This document shows, one piece after another, positions 8,402-17,247 of a stretch of DNA of 64,000 nucleotides. Location: assembly GCA_900548365.1 (NCBI GenBank), contig URKM01000001.1, positions 1 through 64,000 on the forward strand, read 5' to 3'. The stretch is from an uncultured Collinsella sp. (GTDB lineage Bacteria; Actinomycetota; Coriobacteriia; Coriobacteriales; Coriobacteriaceae). Position numbers and translations under genes: made by a program. The notes below the pieces were generated by a model that worked only from the letters and a program-made list of their open reading frames with translations, searched no databases and was not told where the DNA came from. Position 1 is the stretch's first letter; the number at the start of each line of letters is the position of its first letter.

Positions 8402-8430
8402 ATAATAGAGTTGCGCCCGAACCATCGCAA
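8402..8430 (-). promoter_or_regulatory. Promoter of the uppS operon
   Basis: Minus-strand TTGCGA (8425-8430), 17-nt spacer, TATTAT (8402-8407). It is upstream of uppS and decides between its candidate starts. Confidence 0.75.
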
Positions 8431-8486
8431 CGATGGCGGCGTTTTCATAAAAGGCCCGCGCGCAGCAGGGCGTCCTGCATTGAAAA

Positions 8487-8518
8487 TGCCCGCGAGCGCC
8501 ATCATGCGCTCGCGGGCA
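8487..8518 (-). terminator. Terminator of pyrH-frr
   Basis: Perfect 13-bp stem pairing 8506-8518 with 8487-8499 around a 6-nt loop, followed on the minus strand by TTTTC. It lies about 50 nt past the frr stop. Confidence 0.85.
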
Positions 8519-8568
8519 AAATGAAAGCTACCAGCTGTCTCCAGAAGGTGAAGCGGATATAGCGACCG

Positions 8569-9102
8569 CTAGATCTCCATCACTTCCGCCTCTTTCGCCT
8601 TCAGCATAGCATCGATCTTGGCGATGTACTCATCCGTGCACTTCTGGATCTTAGCCTGCTCACGGCGGACCTCGTCCTCGGTGAGCTCTTCATCGCGATC
8701 GAGCTTGTTGTTGAAATCGCGGCGAACGTTGCGAACCGCCACGCGGGCATGCTCGGCAAGGTCACGACACTCTTTGACGAGCTCGCGACGGCGCTCCTCG
8801 GTGGGGGCGGGGAAGGGAAGGCGGATAACGGTGCCGTCGGTGTTGGGCGTGATGCCCAGGTCGGAGGCGGAGATGGCCTTCATGATAGCGTTGACCAGCG
8901 CCTTGTCCCACGGCTCGACGAGCAGCATGTGAGCTTCGGGCGTCTTTACGGCAGCGACCTGGCTGACGGGCGTGGCGACGCCGTAGTAATCGACGGTGAT
9001 ATCGGCCAGGATGTTGGCGTTCGCGCGGCCGGTGCGGACCTTGGAAAAGCTGTGCTTCAGGCTATCAAGGGTCTTGTCCATGTGATCGTTGATGGTAGCC
9101 AT
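8569..9102 (-). CDS. frr: Ribosome recycling factor
   Basis: Splits post-termination ribosomes together with EF-G. The 177-aa protein shows the usual pattern: N-terminal helix with SFSKVRTGRANA, the beta domain with VEPWDKALVNAIMKAI and PNTDGTVIRLPFP, then the long C-terminal helices TEERRRELVK...EVMEI. ATG preceded by AGGAGG with 6-nt spacing; the pyrH stop is just 1 nt upstream of frr. Slightly shorter than the E. coli protein but complete. Confidence 0.97.
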   Translation of the reverse strand: MATINDHMDKTLDSLKHSFSKVRTGRANANILADITVDYYGVATPVSQVAAVKTPEAHMLLVEPWDKALVNAIMKAISASDLGITPNTDGTVIRLPFPAPTEERRRELVKECRDLAEHARVAVRNVRRDFNNKLDRDEELTEDEVRREQAKIQKCTDEYIAKIDAMLKAKEAEVMEI

Positions 9103-9103
9103 G

Positions 9104-9826
9104 TTAGTCCTCCTGAACTACAACGGTGCCGACGGGCTCTCCGCAAAGAGCACGCTTGATATTGTCCTCGCCCTCGATATTGAGGACGATGATGGGCATG
9201 TGGTTATCCTGGCACAGTGCGGTCGCGGTGGAATCCATGACCTGGAGTCCGCGCACCAGGACCTCATGATAGCTGATGGTATCAAAACGAACGGCATCCT
9301 GGTTCGAGACCGGGTCCTTGTCGTAGACGCCATCGACCTTGGTCGCCTTCAGCAGGCAATCGGCATCGATCTCGCAGGCGCGAAGCGCGGCAGCGGTATC
9401 GGTGGTGAAATACGGATTGCCGGAACCGGCTGCGAAGATAACGATGGAGCCCTTTTCGAGATGATGCATCGCACGACGGCGAATATAGGGCTCGCAGACC
9501 TCGTTCATCTGAATGGCGCTCATGACGCGGCAGGGACAATCCTCGTGTTCGAAAGCATCCTGAAGGGCCAGCGCGTTCATAACCGTGGCAAGCATGCCCA
9601 TATAGTCGGCCTGAGCGCGGTCCATGCCCTTGGCGGACCCGGCAAGGCCGCGGAAGATGTTGCCACCACCGACAACGATGCCGACCTCGATACCATCCTC
9701 ATGAATCGACTTGATCTGACGGGCGAGATTCTCGGTTACGGAGGGATCGATACCGTACCCATTCTCCCCCATCAGGGCTTCACCGGAAAGCTTCAACAAG
9801 ACGCGCTTATAGCGATAATCAGACAA
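9104..9826 (-). CDS. pyrH: UMP kinase
   Basis: Hexameric kinase making UDP from UMP for RNA, DNA and wall precursors. Begins (M)[25 protein letters not shown], the [10 protein letters not shown] segment and VDGVYDKDP are family motifs. A TTG at 9826 with AAGGAGGA just upstream is chosen as start, giving 240 aa, the family length. The ATG at 9853 has no ribosome site and sits at the predicted transcription start. Followed at once by frr, the classical pyrH-frr pair. Confidence 0.95.
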   Translation of the reverse strand: MSDYRYKRVLLKLSGEALMGENGYGIDPSVTENLARQIKSIHEDGIEVGIVVGGGNIFRGLAGSAKGMDRAQADYMGMLATVMNALALQDAFEHEDCPCRVMSAIQMNEVCEPYIRRRAMHHLEKGSIVIFAAGSGNPYFTTDTAAALRACEIDADCLLKATKVDGVYDKDPVSNQDAVRFDTISYHEVLVRGLQVMDSTATALCQDNHMPIIVLNIEGEDNIKRALCGEPVGTVVVQED

Positions 9827-9855
9827 GGCTCCTCCTTCATCAATCATGTGCATCT

Positions 9856-9864
9856 ATTCTAGCA
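9856..9864 (-). promoter_or_regulatory. Extended -10 promoter of pyrH-frr
   Basis: Minus-strand TGC-TAGAAT, an extended -10 element, with no good -35 at 17 nt. It is located between the tsf terminator and pyrH, and supports the TTG start of pyrH. Confidence 0.55.
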
Positions 9865-9889
9865 GCGAAAACAGCTCGAATTCCATAAA

Positions 9890-9924
9890 AAAGCAGGCCG
9901 TAGGTCAACCCCACAGCCCGCTTT
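9890..9924 (-). terminator. Terminator of rpsB-tsf
   Basis: 15-bp minus-strand stem with three G-U pairs (9910-9924 with 9890-9904), loop GTTGA, followed by a T run. Confidence 0.88.
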
Positions 9925-9946
9925 CACATTACAAGATCCAAAAACC

Positions 9947-10825
9947 TTAGTTGTCGGACTCGCCGCGCTCGAGACGATCGAACGCCATGACCTTGACGGT
10001 ATCGCCGCAAGACTTGGAGACCTGCTCGGCGAGGCCGTTGACGGTCACGCTGGAGTCCTTGATGAACTCCTGCTCGTTCAGGACGGAAGCCTTGAAGAAC
10101 TTCTCAAGACGGCCGATGGCCATCTTCTCCTGGATGGCCTCGGGCTTACCGGACTCGGCAGCCTGAGCCATGTAGATGGACTTCTCGTGCTCGACGACGT
10201 CGGCAGGGACATCCTCGCGACGAGCGCAGATGGGGCTGGTAGCAGCAACCTGCATAGCGACGTCGTGGGCGAAGGTCTTGAACTCGTCGGAGGCGAAGGA
10301 CTCGGGCTTCTCGAAGGAGAACTCGACCATGACGCCGATCTTACCACCCATATGGATGTAGGAGGAAAGGGCGCCAGCCTCGACGGTGCGAAGGTTGAAG
10401 CGAGCGATCTTCATGTTCTCGCCCATGACGTGGATGAGCTCGGTGAGCTCGCCCTCCACGGTGTCACCGTTCATAGGAGCAGCCATGAGGGCATCGGCGT
10501 CAGCGGGCTTGACCTCGGCGACGACCTTCGCGAGCTCGGCAGCAAAGCCGGTGAACTTGGGGTTGGAGGCAACGAAGTCGGTCTCGCAGGAGAGCTCGAC
10601 GAGCGCGCCCGTCTTGCCATCCTCGGAGATGAAGGCGGCAACGGCGCCCTCGTTGGTCTCGCGACCAGCCTTCTTAGCGGCCTTGGCAAGACCGTTCTTG
10701 CGCAGAACGTCAACGGCGGCATCCATGTCGCCGTCGGCCTCGACGAGAGCCTTCTTGCACTCCATCATCGGAGAGTCGGTCATCTCGCGAAGCTGCTTGA
10801 CCATAGCGGCGGTAATCTGGGCCAT
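9947..10825 (-). CDS. tsf: Elongation factor Ts
   Basis: Nucleotide exchange factor for EF-Tu. The 292-aa protein starts MAQITAAMVKQLREMTDSP, a typical UBA-like N-terminal domain, and carries LSCETDFVA, the signature of the core. Two dimerisation/core subdomains and the C-terminal module are present, so it is the long form. The ATG at 10825 has AAGGAG 5 nt upstream; the five codons before it in frame lie upstream of that site. Co-transcribed with rpsB, 42 nt upstream, an arrangement conserved across bacteria. Confidence 0.97.
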   Translation of the reverse strand: MAQITAAMVKQLREMTDSPMMECKKALVEADGDMDAAVDVLRKNGLAKAAKKAGRETNEGAVAAFISEDGKTGALVELSCETDFVASNPKFTGFAAELAKVVAEVKPADADALMAAPMNGDTVEGELTELIHVMGENMKIARFNLRTVEAGALSSYIHMGGKIGVMVEFSFEKPESFASDEFKTFAHDVAMQVAATSPICARREDVPADVVEHEKSIYMAQAAESGKPEAIQEKMAIGRLEKFFKASVLNEQEFIKDSSVTVNGLAEQVSKSCGDTVKVMAFDRLERGESDN

Positions 10826-10867
10826 GATGGCTCCTTTCAAAGAGCGTTGAACGAACGGAAACGGACG

Positions 10868-11608
10868 TTACTCAGCGTCGGCAGCGGCCTCGGGGGCAGC
10901 GGCCATCTCGGCCTCGGAGATCTGCTCCTTGCCAGAACCCGCGAGGCAGGCGTCGGCGAACAGCTCGCACATGAGGGAGACGGCGGAAATGGCGTCATCG
11001 TTGCAGGGGACGCCGAAATCGACCTCGTCGGGGTCGGAGTTGGTGTCGATGAGGGCGACGACGGGGATGTTCAGGCGCTGGGCCTCCTTGATGGCGTTCT
11101 CCTCGCGCTTGGTATCGATGACGAAGAGCGCGGCGGGCAGGCCCTTCATGTCGCGGGCGCCACCGAGGTTGGTCTGGAGCTTCGTGAGCTCCTTGCCCAG
11201 AACAGCCTGCTCCTTCTTGGGGAGAAGAGCCATGCGGCCGTCCTCGACCATGGCCTCGAGCTCCTCCATGCGGTTGATGCGGGAGCGGATGGTCACGAAG
11301 TTGGTGAGCATACCGCCGAGCCAGCGCTGGTTGATGTAGGGCATGTTGGCGCGCTCAGCAGCGGTCTTCACGGCCTCCTGAGCCTGCTTCTTGGTGCCGA
11401 CGAAGAGCACCTGGCCCTTGCGGGAGATGTTCTTCAGGAAGGTGTAGGCCTGGTCGGCGTTGATAATGGTCTGCTTGAGATCGAGGATGTAGATGCCGTT
11501 GCGCTCGCCGAAGATGTACTCGCGCATCTTGGGGTTCCAGCGGCGGGTCTGGTGGCCGAAGTGGCAGCCGGCCTCGAGCAGGGTGCGGATGTTAATCGTG
11601 GTAGCCAT
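10868..11608 (-). CDS. rpsB: Small ribosomal subunit protein S2
   Basis: Head protein of the 30S subunit. 246 aa beginning MATTINIRTLLEAGCHFGHQ; FGHQTRRWNPKM and VIDTKREENAIKEAQRLNIP are typical S2 motifs. The C-terminus ends in an Ala/Glu-rich tail (AAAPEAAADAE), as in many actinobacteria. The ATG at 11608 has AGGAGG 5 nt upstream; an upstream in-frame start at 11647 lacks this. Transcribed from the promoter at 11752-11780 through a leader of about 135 nt, long enough for autogenous control by S2. Confidence 0.97.
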   Translation of the reverse strand: MATTINIRTLLEAGCHFGHQTRRWNPKMREYIFGERNGIYILDLKQTIINADQAYTFLKNISRKGQVLFVGTKKQAQEAVKTAAERANMPYINQRWLGGMLTNFVTIRSRINRMEELEAMVEDGRMALLPKKEQAVLGKELTKLQTNLGGARDMKGLPAALFVIDTKREENAIKEAQRLNIPVVALIDTNSDPDEVDFGVPCNDDAISAVSLMCELFADACLAGSGKEQISEAEMAAAPEAAADAE

Positions 11609-11727
11609 GTTTACCTCCTGTGGTTCGTTGCCTCCGCACGATGTCATCCTGTTCGAGCCACCCGACCATGTGCTACCAACGTTCGGGCACCACGGCTCAA
11701 AAGTCGTCGTGCGTGCGTATTACCTCT

Positions 11728-11744
11728 GTTGCTCGATGAGCAAC
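11728..11744 (-). other. Hairpin in the rpsB leader
   Basis: GTTGCTC ATC GAGCAAC, a 7-bp perfect stem with a 3-nt loop, located right at the expected 5' end of the rpsB transcript. It could protect the 5' end or take part in S2 feedback; function not shown. Confidence 0.45.
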
Positions 11745-11751
11745 CTGAAGC

Positions 11752-11780
11752 ATGATAGCAGGAAAACCGCAGCAGTCCAA
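11752..11780 (-). promoter_or_regulatory. Promoter of rpsB-tsf
   Basis: Minus-strand TTGGAC (11775-11780), 17-nt spacer ending TGC, then TATCAT (11752-11757). The TGC gives an extended -10. Confidence 0.78.
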
Positions 11781-11840
11781 GAGCCTAAACCGATGTTGTG
11801 TGCGACTTGTGGCACACGGCTTCATTCGATTCGACTGGAG

Positions 11841-11879
11841 GCTCGTAGCGCTCACCCCGCTCGTTCAAGCGCTACGAGC
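11841..11879 (-). terminator. Strong hairpin at the end of xerC
   Basis: Perfect 12-bp inverted repeat (11841-11852 with 11868-11879) overlapping the last xerC codons. There is no U tract, so it may end transcription only with a factor or shield the mRNA 3' end. Confidence 0.45.
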
Positions 11880-12786
11880 GCGGATGGGCGAGACGTACGG
11901 CAGACTTCAGCGCCTCCGGCGACAGATGCGTATAGACCTGGGTCGTCGATAGGCTCGCATGGCCCAAAAGCTCCTGGACGCTGCGAAGATCGGCCCCTCC
12001 GACGAGGAGATCGGTAGCGAAGGTATGACGCATGGTGTGTGGAGTCACCGAATCCGGCAGCCCCGCCCGACGCCGTAGAACGCAGAAACGGTATCGGAGG
12101 GCGGATGCGTCCATAACCGCGCCGCGATCCGATATGAAGAGCGCATGCTCTCCTCCTTCCCGCAGGCACCGCTCCTCGCACGCGACGAGGGCGGGCCGCG
12201 CGCCATCGATATAGCTCTCGAGCTGTGAGACAGCGCGTCGATGGAGCGGCACGATGCGCTCTTTGGATCGTTTGCCGAAGAGGCGAACGAGGCGATGACC
12301 CGATTCGAAGGACTCGATATTCAGACCTGCGAGCTCGGAAATGCGCGCGCCCGTGGCATACAGCAGCTCGAGCATGCAGGCGTCCCGAATGCCGCCGGGC
12401 ACGCGGGTGTCGGGGGCCTCGAACAAAAGCTCGAGCTGATCGCAGGCAACCGTCGTCGGAAGCCGTTTGGCGAGTTTCGGCGAAACCAGCGCATCGGCGG
12501 GATTGATGTCGATAACCCCGTCTCGCACGAGCCATCGATAAAAGGAGCGAATCGCCGAAAGGTGGGCCGAGATCGTCGACCCCTGGTAGCGAGCCGCATG
12601 CAAATAAGCTAGATACCGTCGAAGACCCTTGCCTCCTATCTGAAGGCCGTCGACCCCTTCGCGGCGGCACCAAGACGAGAACGCGCCCAGATGCTGCCGA
12701 TAGGCGCGCTCCGTCTCCGGCGAACAACCCCTGACGGAGAGCAGGAACACGCAGAACGCATCGATTTCCTCATCGAGGGCCGCCAT
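11872..12786 (-). CDS. xerC: Tyrosine recombinase XerC/XerD
   Basis: Site-specific recombinase resolving chromosome dimers at dif. 304 aa: N-terminal SAM-like DNA-binding domain (about 1-90, CSPETERAYRQHLGAF) and C-terminal catalytic domain with the full set Arg148 (ATGARISEL), Lys172 (GKRSKERIVPL), His250 and Arg253 (HTMRHTF), His276 (LGHASLSTT) and Tyr285 (QVYTHLS). The ATG lies 6 nt after the trmFO stop. Position next to trmFO and dprA matches Firmicutes codV/xerC, favouring the chromosomal Xer role over a mobile integrase. Whether it is XerC or XerD cannot be decided here. Confidence 0.93.
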   Translation of the reverse strand: MAALDEEIDAFCVFLLSVRGCSPETERAYRQHLGAFSSWCRREGVDGLQIGGKGLRRYLAYLHAARYQGSTISAHLSAIRSFYRWLVRDGVIDINPADALVSPKLAKRLPTTVACDQLELLFEAPDTRVPGGIRDACMLELLYATGARISELAGLNIESFESGHRLVRLFGKRSKERIVPLHRRAVSQLESYIDGARPALVACEERCLREGGEHALFISDRGAVMDASALRYRFCVLRRRAGLPDSVTPHTMRHTFATDLLVGGADLRSVQELLGHASLSTTQVYTHLSPEALKSAVRLAHPRS

Positions 12787-12792
12787 GGTCGC

Positions 12793-14127
12793 CTAGCACC
12801 GAGAAGTCGCGAACAGGTCGCATCTCGAGGAGAGAAACTCCTTCATGGCAAGGTCGCCGCGCTCGGAATATGCGGCATAGCGATCGCGTTTCGACCGCCG
12901 CTTGCCATCTTCGAGGGGAGGAATGATTCCGAAGTTGACGTGCATGGGCTGGTAATCAGCACAAGCGGGGTCCGTGGCGTAGGAGACGAGCGCGCCGAAC
13001 ACGGTCTCCTCGGGAAGCCGAACGGCGTCGACGCCCTTGATATCGGCAAAGGTATTCAGAGCTGCCAGCAGGCCAGAGGCGACGGCCTCCGCATAACCCT
13101 CCGTTCCCGTGATCTGGCCCGCCAAGCGCACCGTGGTCCCCGGCACGGCGAAGGTGGGGTCGAGCACGTGCGGTGCGTCGACGAAGGTATTGCGGTGCAT
13201 GACGCCGAAGCGGAAGAATTCCGCATGCTCGAGACCGGGAATCAGGCGAAACACGCGCTTCTGCTCGCCAAACGTAAGGTTCGTCTGGAAGCCGACGAGA
13301 TTATAGGCGGTATGTTCGGCGTTTTCCGCCCTGAGCTGCACCGCCGCCCAGGGCCTACGACCCGTACGGGGATCGGTGAGGCCGACGGGCTTCATCGCAC
13401 CGAAGCGGATTGCATCCCTGCCGGTGCGCGCAACCTCCTCGGCGGGCTGACACGCCTGAAAGAGATCGCGGCGCTCAAAGTCCTTCAGCACGACGCGCTC
13501 GGCGCCGACGAGCGCGTCGATGAAGACATCGTACTCCTCGCGAGAGAGCGGAGCGTTGAGATAGTCGCCGGCACCACCGTCTTCATAACGAGATTGAGCG
13601 AATAGGACGTCCATATCGAGCGTCGAGGCATCGACGATGGGCGCGGCGGCATCGAAGAAAGAAAGCGAGGATCCGCCGACGAGGCCCATGACCGCAGCAC
13701 TCAGCGAGGGCGAGCAAAGCGGGCCCGCCGCGATGACGACGCGCCCATCGGGAATTGACAGCACCTCTTCCCTGATCACCCGTATGCGCGGTCGGGAGGC
13801 GATCTCCTCCTCGACGAAACGAGAGAACAGGTCGCGATCGACCGCGAGGGCGCCGCCGGCTGGAACCGCGGCGCGATCGGCGCACGCCATGAGAACCGAC
13901 CCCATCGCCCGTAGCTCGCGCTTCAACATACCTGCTGCCGAGTCGGAACGCGTCGATTTGAAAGAATTCGAGCAGACGAGCTCGGCGAGATGGTCGGTAT
14001 GGTGGGCGGGAGAACCGTTGGCGGGGCGCATCTCGTACAAGCGAACATCGACGCCCCTATCTGCAAGCTGGATGGCGCATTCGCAACCAGCCAAGCCACC
14101 TCCGATAACGCTCACGCCGTCAAACAT
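12793..14127 (-). CDS. trmFO: Folate/FAD-dependent tRNA (uracil-54-C5) methyltransferase
   Basis: Makes ribothymidine at tRNA position 54 using methylene-THF and reduced FAD. The 444-aa protein opens with the FAD motif VSVIGGGLAGCECAIQLADR and carries ELVCSNSFKS, whose Cys is the conserved catalytic one, plus LAGQITGTEGYAEAVASG near the C-terminus. It starts 11 nt after dprA, with AGGGG upstream of the ATG. In many Gram-positives topA stands between dprA and trmFO; here it is missing. Confidence 0.96.
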   Translation of the reverse strand: MFDGVSVIGGGLAGCECAIQLADRGVDVRLYEMRPANGSPAHHTDHLAELVCSNSFKSTRSDSAAGMLKRELRAMGSVLMACADRAAVPAGGALAVDRDLFSRFVEEEIASRPRIRVIREEVLSIPDGRVVIAAGPLCSPSLSAAVMGLVGGSSLSFFDAAAPIVDASTLDMDVLFAQSRYEDGGAGDYLNAPLSREEYDVFIDALVGAERVVLKDFERRDLFQACQPAEEVARTGRDAIRFGAMKPVGLTDPRTGRRPWAAVQLRAENAEHTAYNLVGFQTNLTFGEQKRVFRLIPGLEHAEFFRFGVMHRNTFVDAPHVLDPTFAVPGTTVRLAGQITGTEGYAEAVASGLLAALNTFADIKGVDAVRLPEETVFGALVSYATDPACADYQPMHVNFGIIPPLEDGKRRSKRDRYAAYSERGDLAMKEFLSSRCDLFATSRC

Positions 14128-14138
14128 CTAAACCCCTA

Positions 14139-15074
14139 TCAATCATCCGTACCGTATTTCATGGTTCCGAACGAGGTTAACCCATGCAGCGCCTTTTTTG
14201 AAGCAGCAAAGCGACCATCATAAAGTTGCTCCACCAGGCCCTCCACTGCAAGCTGGCTTAAGATGAGCAGCGCCTCCCTTTCTGAGATTGCGATATGTCG
14301 TGCAACCTCCTCGCATCGCGATGGCTGCGCGACCAAGATATCCATAATGCGCCCGGCGGTTCCTTGAGCCTGTTGGGAGCGAACGGGCCCGGGAGAATAG
14401 CGAAGGGTTTCATAAATTCTTGAAATCGCGACCTCAAGGGACTCCTCGTCTATGACGCATGTCGCGCCGATGGAGATCAGATAGTTCGTGCCCCTGAATT
14501 CCGGCGAGAACATCGAGCCGGGTACGGCCAGCACCTCGCGCCCAAGGTCGGAGGCGGTCTCAGCGGTCGAAAAGGTACCGGAGGGCATACCCGCTTCGCA
14601 TACGATTGTCGAGCGGGCGAGCGCCGCGATGATGCGGTTGCGCTTGGGGAAAGCATATCGGCGCGGAGGAGCGCCCCAGGGCTCGAGGGAAACGATGGCA
14701 CCGCCCCCTTCGATGGCATCTTGGATAAGCCGTTCCGAACTCTTGGGGTACACGACATCGGCTCCCCCACCCAACACCATGACATGGCGCCCGCCGTTAG
14801 CTACGGCGCTCCTGCCCGCAGCCTGATCGCAACCGATCGCCCCACCCGAAACAACGGCGATTCCGGCCTCGGACGCGAGTCGAGCGGCGAGTTCCGCCAC
14901 AGCGAGCCCGTAAGGCGTCGCGCGACGCGAGCCGACGACAGCGATGGAGGGCATCGAAAGCACCTCCGCAGCGCCGCGCACGAACAGACGAGGCGGTTCG
15001 CCGGGAAGATCGAGCAGCATATGCGGGTACAGCGGATCATCGTGCGAGATGACGCAACGCGCCTCATTCTGCAT
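14139..15074 (-). CDS. dprA: DNA-processing protein DprA (Smf)
   Basis: Loads RecA onto incoming single-stranded DNA in transformation. 311 aa with Rossmann-like core: VGSRRATPYGL, SGGAIGCDQAAGRSA, MVLGGGADVVYP, AFPKRNRIIAALA, and a C-terminal winged-helix (about 240-300: IMDILVAQPSRCEEVARHIA). No N-terminal SAM domain is obvious, so it is a short form. The ATG overlaps the comM stop by 11 nt. Together with comM this suggests capacity for DNA uptake or recombination, although dprA is also kept in non-competent species. Confidence 0.95.
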   Translation of the reverse strand: MQNEARCVISHDDPLYPHMLLDLPGEPPRLFVRGAAEVLSMPSIAVVGSRRATPYGLAVAELAARLASEAGIAVVSGGAIGCDQAAGRSAVANGGRHVMVLGGGADVVYPKSSERLIQDAIEGGGAIVSLEPWGAPPRRYAFPKRNRIIAALARSTIVCEAGMPSGTFSTAETASDLGREVLAVPGSMFSPEFRGTNYLISIGATCVIDEESLEVAISRIYETLRYSPGPVRSQQAQGTAGRIMDILVAQPSRCEEVARHIAISEREALLILSQLAVEGLVEQLYDGRFAASKKALHGLTSFGTMKYGTDD

Positions 15075-16605
15075 CCGAGCACCTCCCCCGATACATCGCC
15101 GCTTCGAGGATATGCTCGGAGCCGACCTTGTCGCATTCGTTAATGTCCGCGATCGTTCGGGCTATCCTGCACAGGCGAATGATTCCCCTGCCCGTAAGAT
15201 GGGAGCTGCGGGCGACGGCCAGCAATGAATCGCTCCCCCCGCCATCGAGGTCGTAGGCGCTTACGGCGCCCTCGACGCCATCGCATCGATTCCAACCGTC
15301 CGACAGCTCCCCGCTGGACCGCTTGGTGCGGCGCGCGCGGAACGCCCGGCCGATCTCCACCGACTCCTTCATCGATTTCGAATCGGCGCCCAACCCGCCC
15401 TCCACGAGGACATCCGGATTTGGACGGCAGACATCGATGCGCAGATCGATTCGATCGGCAAGGGGCCCGCCGAGCTTCGCCTGATACCGGGAGATGGCAC
15501 TGGGCTGGCAAGAGCACTGGACCTCACGATCACCCAGGTACCCGCAAGGACAGGGATTGCTCGCAACGACCAATTGAAAGTGCGCGGGGAACACATACGA
15601 ACCGTCCGCGCGCACGATGCGCACCGTGCCGCTTTCAAGAGGCTGCCTCAGCAACTGCAGCACGCTCGAGGGAAACTCGGCCAGCTCGTCCAAAAACAGG
15701 ACGCCGCCATGCGCCAGGCTGATTTCTCCAGGCCTGACCGGGCGACCGCCCCCTACGAGGCCCGCCGCAGAGATGCTATGATGCGGGCTTCGGAAAGGAC
15801 GCCGAAACGCGAGCAGCCCATCGACATCCTCGCGGGCAACCGAATGGATGCAAAGAGCTTGCTGGCGCTCGACCTCATTCATCGGGGGGAGAATCGTCGT
15901 CAAGCGCTCTGCAAGCATCGTCTTGCCGGAACCCGGCGGACCGACCATCATGAGGCCGAGCTCCCCGGCAGCCGCAATCACCAAGGCGCGCTTAGCGAGC
16001 TCCTGCCCCATCACATCGGCAAAATCGAGCGCCGGCAAGTCCGTCGTCACCGCCATCGATGGCTCCAACCCGCTTTGCAGGCATGAATCCAGACCATGGC
16101 GGAGCGGTCCGATCGCACGGAGATGCGAACAGGAAACGTCACCGAGGGGAAACGGGAGCATCGAAGGAGCGGTCACGAGCTTCAACCGAGATTCACGAGC
16201 GAGCACCGCATAGGCGACATCACCGGAAACCGGCATAACCGCCCCATCCAAAGACAGCTCGCCGACGAAGAGGCAGCTATCGAGATCCTTCAAGGGTATC
16301 TGGCCGGAAAGCGCGAGAATGGCAACGGCGATGGGCAGGTCCAGCCCAGAACCGGTCTTCCTCATATCCGCGGGCGCGAGGTTGACGATGATGCTGCGGC
16401 GGGGAAACTCATATCCAGCGCCACGCAGGGCGCAGCGAATGCGAACGCTCGCCTCGCTCACCGCGGCTCCGGCCATGCCGACCAAGGAAATTCCGGGTAT
16501 GCCGCTGGAAAAGGAGACCTCGACCGTGACGGGCTGGGCCTCGACGCCGCGGATGCAAGCCGCATGGATGCACACGGTGCCGCCGCTCACAACGCCGGCG
16601 CTCAT
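15064..16605 (-). CDS. comM: YifB/ComM family Mg-chelatase-like AAA+ ATPase
   Basis: Hexameric helicase-like ATPase that promotes branch migration during transformation in Gram-negatives. 513 aa: N-terminal Lon-like/ChlI fold (about 1-170, GIPGISLVGMAGAAV), AAA+ core with Walker A GPPGSGKT (222-229) and Walker B GGVLFLDEL (300-308), the SNPCPCGY and CSC Cys-containing segment, and the C-terminal Mg_chelatase_C domain (SSHLTGRGIIRLCRIARTIA). Start at 16605 gives a 4-nt overlap with yraN; an alternative ATG lies five codons upstream. Gene order yraN-comM-dprA is common in bacteria. Confidence 0.94.
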   Translation of the reverse strand: MSAGVVSGGTVCIHAACIRGVEAQPVTVEVSFSSGIPGISLVGMAGAAVSEASVRIRCALRGAGYEFPRRSIIVNLAPADMRKTGSGLDLPIAVAILALSGQIPLKDLDSCLFVGELSLDGAVMPVSGDVAYAVLARESRLKLVTAPSMLPFPLGDVSCSHLRAIGPLRHGLDSCLQSGLEPSMAVTTDLPALDFADVMGQELAKRALVIAAAGELGLMMVGPPGSGKTMLAERLTTILPPMNEVERQQALCIHSVAREDVDGLLAFRRPFRSPHHSISAAGLVGGGRPVRPGEISLAHGGVLFLDELAEFPSSVLQLLRQPLESGTVRIVRADGSYVFPAHFQLVVASNPCPCGYLGDREVQCSCQPSAISRYQAKLGGPLADRIDLRIDVCRPNPDVLVEGGLGADSKSMKESVEIGRAFRARRTKRSSGELSDGWNRCDGVEGAVSAYDLDGGGSDSLLAVARSSHLTGRGIIRLCRIARTIADINECDKVGSEHILEAAMYRGRCSDAE

Positions 16606-17087
16606 CGGTCTGCATCCCAATCGAATGCTCCGAGGATATGCTGGATTCCCGCCGTTCGCCCCTCATGGATATTGATCGCGATGACATCGAAACGAATTGC
16701 CCGAACCGGATGATGCTCCAGCGCGTAATGAGCGGCGATCCTACGATAGCGCCTGCGCTTCTTCTTATTTACCGCCTCTTCGGGATACAGCTCTCCCCTG
16801 CCAAACTGCCGCCTCGTTTTCACCTCGATGAGGACGACGGAGTCATCCTGCTCGTCGAAGGCGACGATGTCGGCCTCTCCCTCGGGACAACGGTAGTTAC
16901 GCTGAAGGACCTCGTATCCCCGCTCCTCAAGATAGAAGCAGGCAAGGCTCTCCCCTAGACCACCGAGCTCCTGAGTCGACAGGTCATCGATGGAGGCGTC
17001 GCGACACAAGCCTTTATCGCGTGCGTCCATATGAGGATTCCCGTTCGATCGCGATTCCTTTGTTGGACGGTCCTGTTTCAATCCCAT
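16602..17087 (-). CDS. yraN: UPF0102 (YraN) putative endonuclease
   Basis: 161-aa protein of the YraN family, with a PD-(D/E)XK nuclease-like core: GLGESLACFYLEERGYEVLQ, RCPEGEADIVAFD, VVLIEVKTRR with the Glu and Lys expected at the active site. The start chosen is the ATG at 17087 (MGLKQDRPTKES) because AGAGGAG is 5 nt upstream; the open frame runs further up to 17228 without such a site. The N-terminal 45 residues are polar and poorly conserved. The cellular role is unclear; the neighbourhood comM-dprA suggests DNA recombination. Confidence 0.9.
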   Translation of the reverse strand: MGLKQDRPTKESRSNGNPHMDARDKGLCRDASIDDLSTQELGGLGESLACFYLEERGYEVLQRNYRCPEGEADIVAFDEQDDSVVLIEVKTRRQFGRGELYPEEAVNKKKRRRYRRIAAHYALEHHPVRAIRFDVIAINIHEGRTAGIQHILGAFDWDADR

Positions 17088-17161
17088 ACCAGCTCCTCTC
17101 ACGTTCGGAGCACAATCATCATTCCAACGTGAGATAGACCGTCTTGATGCTGCTAACAAAG

Positions 17162-17193
17162 ATGCCCGCATTCCTAACAGGAAATACGGGCAT
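17162..17193 (-). terminator. Terminator of rnhB
   Basis: Two-part stem on the minus strand: ATGCCCG/CGGGCAT outside and ATTTCC/GGAAT inside around a GTTA loop, followed by CTTTGTTAG. It lies between rnhB and yraN. Confidence 0.7.
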
Positions 17194-17247
17194 GGCCAAC
17201 ACCGCAGCTCAAGACCTATGAGACGCATCTACAACGACATAAAACCT

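Noticed and set aside
10187..11755. 522-codon plus-strand frame across tsf and rpsB
   Set aside because: Shadow of two ribosomal-factor genes; Gly/Leu/Asp repeats without a family.
11872..12786. Tyrosine recombinase as evidence for a mobile element
   Set aside because: It lies in a conserved housekeeping cluster with trmFO and dprA and has no att-like repeats beside it, so a chromosomal Xer role is more likely.
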